This document shows, one piece after another, positions 35,288 through 46,196 of a stretch of 64,000 nucleotides of DNA. Below the pieces are notes generated by a model. It saw nothing but the letters and a program-made list of their open reading frames with translations. It made no database searches and had not been told where the DNA came from. Made by a program: the position numbers and the translations under genes. Position 1 is the first letter of the stretch. Every line of letters begins with the position of its first letter. The stretch comes from Adineta steineri (lineage: Eukaryota; Rotifera; Eurotatoria; Adinetida; Adinetidae): contig CAJNOI010000309.1 of NCBI GenBank assembly GCA_905250115.1, positions 19,189-83,188 of the forward strand, read 5' to 3'.

Positions 35288-38200
35288 ATGTCTATTGTTG
35301 TTGATTTAGATGATCCGGTAAATGAGTTACGTTATAGAGTTATTAATCTACTATTGTTCTATATTTAGAATAATATATCACGATTATTTAATCTTGAGAA
35401 AAATTGGCTTATTGGAAAAACAATTTTAATAAATAATAATTTCAATTCATTAAATCAAATTTTTAATCTTAATGAAAATTCAACAAATGAAAATACGAAT
35501 GATATTGTATGTCATTGTTTCTTTATATAGGTCGTCATGGAAATAACATAGGAAAAGCTAAATCTTGAGTTATTATTTCATTGAATGCTAAACTTATGAT
35601 GAATATGAAAAAAACCTTCTTACTCTAATTAATAATATGAGAGTGTATATTTTCTTTCGATTAGACTGATCATGCTCGATTGCAACAAGTTCAACGTATA
35701 CATATATTAAGTCAACAGTTAATACAAAGACCAAATCGAACATGTTTATCAGATATAAATGATACAATAGATATTGTGCGTAAGATGGCTTTTTTTGTAT
35801 ACATCTATATTATTGTATTTTATTAGCCATTACAAAATGAAAAGAAAATATTACGAAATATTATACCATCACAAAGTATTCTATTTGAATTAGCTCAAAA
35901 TAAACCTGATAATACACGTTGGGCTAATACATTGCAAGATGAAGAAGTAAAATGAGAAATAGTATTGAATTTGAATATTATTATTCATTTGTTTTGATTT
36001 TTTAAGGAAATACTTAGTGATGATGATGGTTTTCAATCTGCTTCATCATCTGTTTCTGATGATAAAAAATTAAAATTAACTGTAGTTTCTATTGATCAAT
36101 CAGATCTTTGGTCTCGTGCTTTATTACAAATTGAAAATAAATATTTCACATGGGAACAACGTGGCAGGTAGAAATTATTAGATATTTATTTATAAAATAC
36201 CTTTTTTGTTTCTATTAATATTTATAGTTATATCTATAATCGAACACGTCCATTTCTATTTGATCTTCGTACTGATGATCGACCTTTTCAACATATATGT
36301 TTACTTCTTTTATTTAATAAACCAACCGAATCTTATTCTATTGATATTAATTATCATCCCATAGCTGTTGATGAATTTCTTCGTGATCTTTGTTATATGC
36401 TTATGGGTATATCATCTCAAACATTTGAATGGAATGAGGTTATTTAATTCTAAATCTATATAGTATTTTTATTTTTCTTATTAGATTAATCAAACATTTG
36501 AACTTAAATCAGATATGTATGTTCTTGGTTATACACAAATAACCATCGAAAAATTTTCATTAAAATATATTCAAGCTGGAAATCATTTCTATTTAATTAA
36601 ACAATATGTTAATCAATCAACAAAAATATCTGAAACAGAAAATGAATTTTGTCAAGCACTACGATGTTATTTACGTTATATACAAAAATCTATTGCTGTA
36701 CATGATATTGCAAAATATTCTTTAGTTAAATTTGCGGCTCAACTTGATCCAATTCTTTGCAGTCTTGAGTAAGTTTCTCAATAAGGGTGGATGGATGTGA
36801 GTGTGGGTGGGTTTGGTTAAATATAGATAAATGTCTATATCCACTCCCACACCCACCCTCAAACGTCTTTCTTTATTTTTCCCCTTTAAGTTGTTTCGAG
36901 CACCTAAAATCTTATCATTCTCATATTACGACTTTTTTACTTTCGACCTTAGTTGGAACAATCAATTTTTCATCTAATTTATTATTTTAGTCTTCCATTA
37001 TCTTTAATATCAACTATAAATGAACTTGAACAAACAATACATACTTCATCACCAAATACATCAATAGCTTTTGTTAAACTTTCTTCGATTTTACATACAC
37101 TTCTTAATCATAATTATCATACAATTGATCATAATTATTTTCTTTTACTTATTCATTTTGTAACATATACATTACGACCATTATTATCTTTTCTTACGGA
37201 TCTTATTATTCATTCAAATTATCTTGATCGTTATAATGAATATCCAATTTTATTTAATTATAATCGTTTAATAGGTTTAAAAACAAATGATTTCTGGACA
37301 AAAACATTCACAATACGTTATTTATATGCTAATAATACAGATACAATATTTCATCAAATATTACCTATTGAATATTTACAACATATGGTTAATATAACAC
37401 GTTCATTAATGTTAATTAAATTATGTGATAAAAATCATCCATTATGTCTCATAACAACAACGATAAAACCTGAATTAAAATTTCTTTATATGAATTTATT
37501 AGAGAGTAGTGATCAAAATCAAATATATAAATATCAAAAGGAAATGAATGAGAAAATCTTAGAATATGAACAAGCACAGTAAAGAATAAATTAAATTTGT
37601 TTTTTTTCGTTCTTATCATATGTGATATTTTAGAAAACAAAAACGACTTGATATTGAACAAGCTAAAGTTCAAGAACGAATGGAACTGTATGCTCGTCAA
37701 GATCAACAAAGAGCTGAAAGAAAAAGTCAGTTGAATATAATCATATACTTTTCAAGAATAGAAACTAGACACGAGATAATTTAAAAAAATACGTAATTTC
37801 GCGGTGATTGAAATATAATTGTCACGCGTATTTCATAGTTAACCGAAAAGTGCATTGAGTAAAACAAGCAAGGTCGTTTGGCTATAAGTGCTATTCCAAT
37901 AAAGATCTACGATAAACAGAGGAATTATCGAATAAAATAAAGTCACCAATCAAGATGATCGCAAGGGAGAACAAACTGATTGCCATAGTAGAAATCAGGA
38001 AATCAGTTTGTTCCCCCTTGGATGATCGTCAATAACGGCCGATGATTATTTTTCGAGCTATTTCTGCCAACCTTCGCAATATGCCCTTGGACTTAAACTG
38101 AAATAGAAAAAGTGATAAACAACTTGATCCTACTATCCATCTAACAGCTAAAAATTATAGTAAAAAAATTTATGAAGACTTTTTGATACATCGTAGCTGA

Positions 38201-41200
38201 CATTTCTTACAGGAAAGTAATTGTAAATCAAGGTTGCAATAATCTTATCGATAATTCTATTTTTTTTCAATTCTCTTTAAAATATTCTATCATGGACTGT
38301 TTATTCTCTTTGAAGTGTTTTATATCAGTTCTAATGAGGAAGAATTTTTGGATATTTATAGAAATTGCTGATGATGAAAAGCAACGATTACTCAAAGGCA
38401 AACAAATTCTACTCGATGAATGGCAAGAACAAATAGATAAAAAACAAAAACAAGTAAAACTGATTGATATCTAATGAAAAGTTCAATTGAATAATTTCTT
38501 TTCATTTTCAGTTGAAAGATGACAAACTTACCGAACAAATTGCAGATGCTGAATTGAATAAAGTTACTTCAACAACAACAATTATTGGTTCTCGTCTTGC
38601 TGCACCTTATGCTGATCTTGTAGAAAACGTTCGGTATAAATAATTCTTCATCTAATATTTTCTTTTTTTCTATTTATTTATTTTTAGGAAAGAAATTATT
38701 GCTGAATATGATGTTAAAATGCGTGATGCTAATGAAAGAGAAGAACAATTTCGTAAAAGAGTTCAACCTAATATTACTACAGATACTCCAAAAGAATTTC
38801 AATCGACAGAATCTCCCGCATCTTCAGCAAGTTTTCATACACCAGCGATTGATACATCACCAACAATAGTTCCTATTATTGATAATAAACCAGTCATTCC
38901 TATTTCTTCTCCAACAACTATTGAAAATACTGAAGATACTGAAACACTTGATTTAATGTCTACAATTCCAAAGATTGAAACACAAATAGTACATAAACCC
39001 ATAGAAAAAACTATCATTCGACATACAGCAACTGAAGAAACAACTGAAGCACAATATCGTCCTGTAGTTAAACTTGTCTCTAGTAATGTACTTAAATCAA
39101 CAATCCAGAATTATATGATTGATCATAATCCACTTGATGATAGTCAAGGTATATAAAAAATAAGATTAAGGAAAAAAAACCTTATCATTATTTTCTTTTA
39201 ATTAAGATGAAGAAGAATTACCAGAAAAAATCTATGATTGGGATGCTATTATTGCAAATGGACCTCAATTTAAATACAACGATACATTCAGTAAGTATTA
39301 CCTATTTAAAGTTTTCTTGCAAATATGAATAGACTTTAAAGAATATACTTGAGGGTGGGTGTGTCTATCATCTTATAACCCACCCTTCTTGATCATCTGC
39401 AAAGTTTGTACAGTAAAATATACGAAAAAAATCATATATTTATAGATTTCCATATCAAAGAAAAAGAGCCTCAATTATCCAATGAAAATTTTGCTAAATC
39501 TTGGTTTAATTATGATATGTCACCATTACGTGTTTGGTTAGAACATTCAATTTCACCATTAATATATGTTCAGTATGTAAAATAATATTTCGTTTATTTC
39601 GCAATTTTATTTTTCTCTTTTAGATCTCAATTAGTAAATCGTGCATTACTTAATTATTTTTTTGATGAATTAAAATTATTATATCATTTAAATAATCTTC
39701 GTTCATATTATTTTCTTGCAACAGGTCGATTTGGAGTTGCATTTTGTTCAGAATTATCACGAATATTGTTAACAAATGATGATGTACAAATTATCTATCG
39801 AGTTAATTCTATGCGTCAAATTTTATATACATCATTAGATCAAGCAGGAGAATTAAATAATTTAACTGATGTTCTTCAATTAACAGCAAAAATGGATATA
39901 CCAAATTCAATAAGTCTTTTAGATTCTACATTATTTGATTATTTTGATTTACAATATAATATACAATGGCCATTAAATATCGTGATTTCACCAGATATGT
40001 TAGAAAAATATAAGATTATATTTCGATTTCTTCTTCGAATATTGATTGTTAAACAAGTACTTAATGAAATATGGATTATGCTTAAAGCTTGTAAGTAGAA
40101 AACAAAAATATAAATCATAGTATCACTTTCTGAAAGAATAAAAGTGTCAATTCTTGTAAATTATTTTCACATCAGAGATTCAATATTTTGTAATTAATCT
40201 ATACAATGTGCAATATAGATACATCATTATTCACATATCTTTTTTGTAGTAATTGAAATTATTGCTATCACTATTCTACAAAAACATACAACACTAACTA
40301 GGGATTCCCGATTTTCGCTAATAAGATTTTCGCTAGTGTCATTATGTGATTATATATGTGTAAATATAGCTCCTAGTAACTATATTGAGGAGCTTAAACT
40401 ATGATATGCTTATTCTAATAGGGTACGAACTAAATGATCAATTTTTTATTCAAAATGATCAGTTGTTTTTCTTATAACGTGATCAGTAAATAAATCCTTT
40501 CTGAGCAGTAAATAATATCAAATGTCAGTAATCACGATCAGGGTGTGAATGTGCCTGTGCATGTGAGTGTCCATCTCTTATCCACCCACCCTTTAAATTT
40601 TTTACTAATGATTCACAATAAAACTACTGATCGCTTTTACTGATCATTTTTAATAAAAAACTGACCATTTAATTTGTACCCGTTCTAATAATATTAGCTT
40701 ATGTTTTCACAGATATTCTATAATAATCTTATATTATTGCAGTTGGTGAGAATCCTCTGAAATTTCGCCAATTGACGAATGTACTAATGGCGAAGAGACA
40801 GTAAGCCGCGAACTTTTGCCTACCTTCGCACATCCTCTAAGATTTACTGTATCTATTCATATTCTGATTCTATTCTGCATATATATCATTTATCTTTAAC
40901 ACTGATTTTTACCTCGCAAGTTATTCACAGGATTCAATGAATATATATTATCTCAATAAACTTCATGTTCTATTAATACTAATTTTATTCTTAAAGATTT
41001 CATCAAATAAAAAAATTCGATAATTAATCATGTTTGTTTTTTCTTTTCATCCAAGGCAAAAGACAAAATTCTACCTTAACACCATTACATCAATATAGGT
41101 AAAAATAATATATATTTAGTTTATTTTATGATTGTTTTTTTTCTTTCAGACATCAAATGCAACACTTTATGACTGTTCTTAGTAATTATATAACAAATCA

Positions 41201-41744
41201 AGTTATACAAATTGCTTGGAATGAATTTTTACGTAAAATACAAAAAGCTAAACATATTAATGAAATAGCTGCAGCACATAGTGAATATTTAGATAAAACA
41301 ATGTTAAAGTAAACAATTTATTCTTTTTGTTTTTTGTGTCTTCAAAAAATAAAACAATATTTATTTTTTTTTAGTTGTCTTCTTACTCCAAATGCAGCTC
41401 CAATTCTAAATGAAGTTAATCGTGTTTTAACATTAATTATACGTTTTCGTTGTCAATTAAAAACATTCTCTTGGATTCTTGATGCAACATATACCGATGT
41501 ATCCGATACAAGTATACAAGCATTACGTACAACATTTGAAAAATATCATATTGCTGTACTTTCACTTTTCAAAGGTATGTATTCAAAAAATATAAAATTA
41601 AAATTATTAAACAAATATTTCTTTTTAGTTTTATCAAAACTTGTTGAAAAAGGATATAAAACATCATTGGGCGATTTACTCATACGACTTAATCATAATG
41701 GTTATTACAATCGAATAGCTACGTCTTCCATTCGACAACATTAG
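35288..41744 (+). CDS. TUBGCP6: Gamma-tubulin complex component 6 (GCP6)
   Basis: Subunit of the gamma-tubulin ring complex that nucleates microtubules at centrosomes. Exon 1 is MSIVVDLDDP at 35288-35317. The GRIP1 half runs to about 37580 (FLRDLCYMLMGISSQTFEW, RPLLSFLTDLIIHSNYLD). A long insert follows that separates the two halves: a Lys/Glu/Gln-rich coiled coil (about 37630-38520) and a Ser/Thr/Pro-rich linker (to about 39150). The GRIP2 half then includes SPLIYVQSQLVNRALLNYFF, NIQWPLNIVISPDML, HQMQHFMTVLSNYITNQV and the C-terminal LIRLNHNGYYNRI. The coiled-coil insert between GRIP halves and this C-terminus are distinctive of GCP6 rather than GCP2-5. Some introns are enlarged by repeats: the one at about 37731-38362 by a foldback, and that at 40094-41055 by family 3 with a nested element. 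The stop at 41742 is 91 bp from the convergent neighbour. Confidence 0.9.
36784..36861. repeat. GGGTGGGT foldback in a GCP6 intron
   Basis: A G-rich left arm (GGGTGGATGGATGTGAGTG then TGGGTGGG) is answered by a C-rich right arm (CCACTCCCACACCCACCCTC) about 30 bp further on. Similar but shorter G-rich/C-rich pairs occur in other introns of the same gene at 39352-39386 and 40546-40595. The G-rich strand could form a quadruplex; that is inference. Confidence 0.6.
37962..38020. repeat. Inverted repeat in the coiled-coil intron of GCP6
   Basis: Arms CAAGGGAGAACAAACTGATT (37962-37981) and AATCAGTTTGTTCCCCCTTG (38001-38020) pair at 19 of 20 positions across a 19-bp loop. It lies in an enlarged intron of about 630 bp and may be the centre of an older inverted-repeat insertion. 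Confidence 0.65.
39352..39386. repeat. Short GGGTGGGT hairpin in a GCP6 intron
   Basis: GAGGGTGGGTGTG and AACCCACCCTTC form a compact hairpin. It resembles the larger foldback at 36784-36861 and a third at about 40546-40595, all in introns of this gene. Confidence 0.55.
40326..40815. repeat. Dispersed repeat family 3, copy B (interrupted)
   Basis: Reverse-complement relative of 26885-27128. Left part about 40326-40420 and right part about 40682-40815 are collinear with the uninterrupted copy, and the block between them (40421-40681) is absent there. It lies in an enlarged GCP6 intron. Confidence 0.75.
40421..40681. mobile_element. Nested inverted-repeat element inside family 3 (261 bp)
   Basis: Starts GGGTACGAACTAAATGATCA and ends TGACCATTTAATTTGTACCC, giving roughly 20-bp terminal inverted repeats with four mismatches. 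It is flanked by attctaata (40412-40420) and gttctaata (40682-40690), that is 8 identical bases, or 9 with one mismatch. The other family 3 copy has a single uninterrupted site here (around 27030-27041), which demonstrates the insertion. It is non-coding; an 8-bp duplication would suit hAT, a 9-bp one Mutator-like elements. Confidence 0.9.
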
Positions 41745-41835
41745 AAATAATAGAATATTTTTCTTAATATGTCAGATTTCTCTGTTCTCTTTATTCGAAA
41801 TTTAAAAACAAAATACAAAAGATAAAGTTTTATAA

Positions 41836-42681
41836 TCAACGAACAAGTCTCATTATAATTGGCATAATTAAAACAAGTGTAGTTGATAATGTGATGGATG
41901 CTGCTGTTGAAGAGGAGAATTTATGAAAATCAAATTGAGTCACTAATGTTTTTTTAATTTTTTCAATATTTTCTATTGAATTACAAGCACCACGTTTACG
42001 ACATCCTAATCTTATAACATCTGAACGAGTTTGATTATGAACTTGAAATGTTGTTTCATATTCAAGAAAATTTGCTAGAGCTTTATTTGCTGGACATGTT
42101 GCACAAATATCGATATGTTCTGAATATTGAATAATACCAATACATTGTTGACAACTAACTAGATTTATATTATTACAATTTGTTGTATTCGAAAAGTTCA
42201 AACATAAACGACCATCAAAATCTGTTGTTGGAACAATTAATGTATCGAATTTTTTCATTTGTTCATCAGTAGGAAATGTTACTGTGGCAATAGCTTGTTT
42301 TAAATTTTCAACTGTATTACATGGAGTTGTATTTGAAGGTTTACATTTGTAAATAATATGTCGACGAGTTTCATATTCACCAGACCATGTTGTAACTCGA
42401 CGTTCTGTTTTAACTACAATACTATCAGTCGGTATATGTGAATCTGAACCGTAATATACTTCAGTTGCACTATGTTTAAACCATGTAATGCGTACAGAAC
42501 AACTTCCATCTGTTGATGCTATTTCACAATCACCTCTAGTTGGTGGTGGAACATGGTCGGCTGTAAGAAAATCATTAAAAATCATTCCATCACATTCATT
42601 ACATTTATTTGCCAAAAGATATTTTGTATATACGATCAAAAATAATCCACAATAATAATAATAATAATTGAATAATGTCAT
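41836..42681 (-). CDS. Cysteine-rich secreted/GPI protein, paralogue A
   Basis: Single-exon 281-aa protein with a hydrophobic leader (YYYYYCGLFLIVYTKYLLA), a cysteine-rich ectodomain and a hydrophobic C-terminus (AASITLSTTLVLIMPIIM), as in GPI-anchored proteins. The ectodomain looks like two related modules. The first runs from CNEC to YKCKPSNTTPCNTVENLKQA; the second from VSCQQC to RLGCRKRGACNSIENIEKIK. Each ends Cys-x(6-7)-Cys-Asn followed by a similar helix, reminiscent of the Cys-Asn end of Ly6/three-finger domains. A paralogue of almost equal length lies at 46197-47036 in the same orientation. I do not recognise the family. The stop is only 91 bp from the end of GCP6 on the other strand. 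Confidence 0.75.
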   Translation of the reverse strand: MTLFNYYYYYCGLFLIVYTKYLLANKCNECDGMIFNDFLTADHVPPPTRGDCEIASTDGSCSVRITWFKHSATEVYYGSDSHIPTDSIVVKTERRVTTWSGEYETRRHIIYKCKPSNTTPCNTVENLKQAIATVTFPTDEQMKKFDTLIVPTTDFDGRLCLNFSNTTNCNNINLVSCQQCIGIIQYSEHIDICATCPANKALANFLEYETTFQVHNQTRSDVIRLGCRKRGACNSIENIEKIKKTLVTQFDFHKFSSSTAASITLSTTLVLIMPIIMRLVR

Positions 42682-42924
42682 TTTTGGTTATGACTTTCTG
42701 AAATTAAAACTCTTTTTATAATATAAATAAGTAAACTTTTATCAACTACGTGTTATCTTCAATCAACAAAAGAGTAAATAGGAAATATGTGTCTCTGATT
42801 CATAGGATGTCAAGGACAAAGATAGATATTATATAATATGTTGTATAAAATTAATGAAATAACTTAGAACAAGTTTTGAAATCTCATTAGAGTATAGCAA
42901 GAGTACAAAGTGATATAATAGATT

Positions 42925-43128
42925 CAGTGATTTATCCAGCGGGGGGGGGAGGGAGACACGGGGCTTTTTGCCCTCTCGGAGGGTACCTCTACCCCTCTCC
43001 CCCACGGAATTCATAAAAGTTACGCTTTTTGAGTCTGAAACTATACGTTTGCCTCCCAGAAGAGAGATTTTTGCACTCCCGGCAGTTAATTTCGCACCCT
43101 CGGACCAAAAAAGCTGGATAAAACACTG
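42925..43128. mobile_element. hAT-like MITE, copy A (204 bp)
   Basis: Terminal inverted repeats CAGTGATTTATCCAGC and GCTGGATAAAACACTG match at 15 of 16 positions. Flanks aatagatt (42917-42924) and aatagatg (43129-43136) agree at 7 of 8, an 8-bp target duplication as made by hAT transposases, whose ends typically begin CAG. The interior is GC-rich and C/G-tract-rich, unlike its surroundings. Non-coding. Confidence 0.9.
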
Positions 43129-43451
43129 AATAGATGTCTAGTTATATCCGTATTAAATATCAGTAGTATGCTCGCTTGAATTTCATTTTTTATTTCTCCC
43201 ACTGCTCATGTACAATCTCAGCAAATGAAAAAGATACCCTAGGTGTACAGCAAATCTATATGGAAAGCAATCATAAATACAGTGAAACAGCCTGTCATCT
43301 GTTCCGAATAAGAAATAAATCAAAACAATACTTAGCGTCTTATATCAAGAGTCTATATATATGTATGATACTAAAGAAAAGAAGATAGCGTGTAATAGAT
43401 TAGCAACGACACATACAAAAGAGAAATGTCTTGAAGTAATAAAATGAATGT

Positions 43452-43560
43452 CAATGTTTTATCTAGGGAGGGAGGGATACATGGGACATTTTGTACCGCG
43501 AAAGACTACGTTTGACCTCCCGAGATTTAAGATTTCTGCACCCTCGGAGATAAAATACTG
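43452..43560. mobile_element. hAT-like MITE, copy B (109 bp, internally shortened)
   Basis: Starts CAATGTTTTATCTAGGGAGG and ends CCTCGGAGATAAAATACTG, with interior phrases (gggaggga..acatggg, acgtttg-cctccc, tgcaccctcgga) shared with 42925-43128. Flanks atgaatgt (43444-43451) and atgactgt (43561-43568) agree at 7 of 8. It is a deletion derivative of the same family. Confidence 0.82.
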
Positions 43561-44356
43561 ATGACTGTAAAACATTATAAGAAATATATTATATCGTTTG
43601 TAATATTATGATTATTTTAAATGAAAAGCAACTGTTCTGAATTTTTTGTTTATATATAAATTGTCTCTTCTGCTATTTATATCTAAGATTTTGTTTTTCT
43701 ACACATAAAAACAATAATAAGAAGATCAATCAATGTTATCAGCATATCTCTTCTAATTCATTAATAATTTGTGGTCAGTACGACTTCCCTCGAATAACTA
43801 ACTTCATGTTTGTATTATAAACCAGTTCGTTGCTTAATGATAGACGATGATATTACAAAAGTATTTTTTGGTTTATAAGATCTAATAACTGTAAGCTCTT
43901 TCATTCTAGAAATGATAATAATATTATGTCGCACAGTAGACATAAGCAGCAAATAATTAGATTACCTTCTCAACTAAGCATTTGTACGTTAACAATAACA
44001 CAATGTTCTTAATTTTGTTGATAATAGCGTTATTTCAAACTTTATTCGAATAAAAAAAGAGAACATCTCTTTGAATTATATTATTATTGATTTTAAGATT
44101 TTTTTGTAAAGAATTTTAAAACAATACTGATACAGAAAATAAATATTACTGTAAAAGAAAAAAATTTTATATTTAGTTTTCGTCATAGGATTAAGCTATA
44201 AATTAATAGTCAGTAAAAAAATAAAAACAAAACTTGGCTTGATTTATCATTTGATAAAAACGGAAAAATATCGATAAGTTTGCTTTTTTAAAAACATGAT
44301 AATTCGATTCAGGTTCAATAATTGCATATTACCACTTTCGATGATGAATAGATCAA

Positions 44357-45538
44357 TTAATTTTGAAGTTCTTGTTGAACTAATTTAATCCAATAACCAA
44401 CACCAAAAGGAATATTTTCTTTATTAAAAACATATGTAGGAGAATGTATTGGACCAGATTTGTTTCCATTACCTATCATCATATAAGCACCAGGTTTTTC
44501 TTCTAACATATAAGCAAAATCTTCGGCTGCTGTAATAGGTATCATATTTCCATCCACACTTTCCTTACCAACAAGTGATTCAGCTGCATTCATTGCTCGC
44601 ATTGTTTCTTTTACATGATTAACAAGTGGAATACCAGATCGACAATATTCTACTTCAACTGTACAACCAAAAGTTTGAGCTAAACCATCAGTAATTTCTT
44701 TCATTCGTCGTTCGACTGTATCACGAACTGATTTAATAAAACTTCGAGTTGTACCACCAATACGAAGTTTTGATGGCATAACAGCAAGTGCATCAAATGA
44801 TCCACCTTCAATAGCACCAACACTAACTACAGCCGAATCAGTTGATGCAATATTACGACTAACAATCGTCTGTAATGCCATGATAAATTGAGCTTGTAAA
44901 ACAGTTATATCTGTTGCTAAATGTGGTTGTAAACCACCATGACCGCCCGTACCACAAAATGTTACTACCCAACGATCTGATGCAGCCATCATAGGACCAG
45001 ATCGTATACCAAATTTACCAACTTCCATGTTCGTTGTATTATGAAGTCCATAGATAGCATCAACTGGAAAACGTTCAAATAATTTATCTTTAATCATATT
45101 ATAAGCACCTTGAAGATTTTCTTCAGCAGGTTGAAAAATAAAATGAGCTGTACCACAAAATGAATCACGATGTTCAGCTAAATATTTTGCGGCACCAAGT
45201 AACATCACTGTATGACCATCATGTCCACATGCATGCATAGCTTCTGGTATTTTCGAACTATATGAAAGATCTGTTTGTTCAGTTAAATGTAGAGCATCCA
45301 TATCAGCACGTAAACCAATGGAATGATTACCAGATTGATTACTTTTAAGTGTACCAATAACACCATATTGACCAACTCCTTCAGTAACAGTAAGTCCATA
45401 TTCTTTAAGTTTTTTTGCAACAAGTTTTGATGTACGTTCTTCTTTCAAGGATAATTCCGGATGAGAATGAATATCATGAAGAATTTCAACTAATTCATCT
45501 TGTATTGCATTTAATTCAGATGATAATTGTGAATCCAT
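44357..45538 (-). CDS. M20 family amidohydrolase (N-acyl-amino-acid / hippurate hydrolase-like)
   Basis: Intronless 393-aa metallohydrolase of the M20D group, which cleaves N-acyl groups from amino acids or related amides. Visible landmarks: HDIHSHPELSLKEERTS at the N-terminus, LRADMDAL (catalytic Asp), MHACGHDGH (Cys and His ligands), FIFQPAEEN (catalytic Glu/ligand), YGLHN (His ligand) and the C-terminal GPIHSPTYVFN (His ligand). The dimerisation domain lies between (GGHGGLQPHLATD). All expected metal-site positions are present, so it should be active. There is no signal peptide, so a cytosolic role is likely. The length and motif set are those of bacterial and plant (ILR1-like) amidohydrolases, which makes horizontal origin possible in a bdelloid, though base composition matches the neighbours and other intronless genes occur here. 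Confidence 0.92.
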   Translation of the reverse strand: MDSQLSSELNAIQDELVEILHDIHSHPELSLKEERTSKLVAKKLKEYGLTVTEGVGQYGVIGTLKSNQSGNHSIGLRADMDALHLTEQTDLSYSSKIPEAMHACGHDGHTVMLLGAAKYLAEHRDSFCGTAHFIFQPAEENLQGAYNMIKDKLFERFPVDAIYGLHNTTNMEVGKFGIRSGPMMAASDRWVVTFCGTGGHGGLQPHLATDITVLQAQFIMALQTIVSRNIASTDSAVVSVGAIEGGSFDALAVMPSKLRIGGTTRSFIKSVRDTVERRMKEITDGLAQTFGCTVEVEYCRSGIPLVNHVKETMRAMNAAESLVGKESVDGNMIPITAAEDFAYMLEEKPGAYMMIGNGNKSGPIHSPTYVFNKENIPFGVGYWIKLVQQELQN

Positions 45539-46196
45539 TTGTTTTTAATTGATCTAAAGATTTATAACCTGTATAATACAATGTTTTGATTTTGATTTTA
45601 TACCGACAAGGTTAAAGAGGATAAATAATAAGTATTTATATATGCTCGACTCAGTCATGCAATTGAATACGTTCTTTGATCGAATAGAACAAGTAAATAA
45701 AAGTTTAAAATAAGAGCAAAACAGTATTATAATAATTCTGAAGATTTTACATTTGTTTCAAATAATCGGTTGTAACTATTCCGTATTGAAATACTATGAT
45801 TTCAGTTTAGAAATTGAATAAATATTACGGAACAATCTATATCTAAATATATATTTAATTCCTTATTATTCATTGGTTGCTGAATTAACCATTTATCGAG
45901 CAATTTCAGGAAGCGAAGGAAATATCAAACTAAAAATAGACCGTTTCTTTATTCCTATCTCTACGGTATGTTAAGTATTTTATCACTGAACAGGTGAAAT
46001 TAAGCTAACAATTAATTAGTACTTAATGACTTCATGTCTAATTAATAGTTCAAGTATTTACTATTATATGGATTTTTTTAATGAACCAAAATTTTTTTCT
46101 TATATTTAATAAATATATAAAATTTTAGTGAACAATTTACTCAATAATTTAGAAAAATAAATAAACGAATGTATAGCTATTTTTTAAAATAGCTTT
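45539..46196. other. Spacer between the amidohydrolase and paralogue B
   Basis: 658 bp of AT-rich sequence: the upstream region of the amidohydrolase and the 3' flank of paralogue B. No repeat, RNA gene or distinctive promoter element is visible. Confidence 0.5.

Larger units (their letters stand above)
42682..44356. other. Intergenic region carrying two hAT-like MITEs
   Basis: Spacer of 1.7 kb upstream of paralogue A and downstream of the amidohydrolase. It contains two related elements (42925-43128 and 43452-43560), visible by eye as unusually GC-rich islands in AT-rich DNA. A possible open frame of 61 codons at 42829-43014 lies within the first element and is not a gene. Confidence 0.6.
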
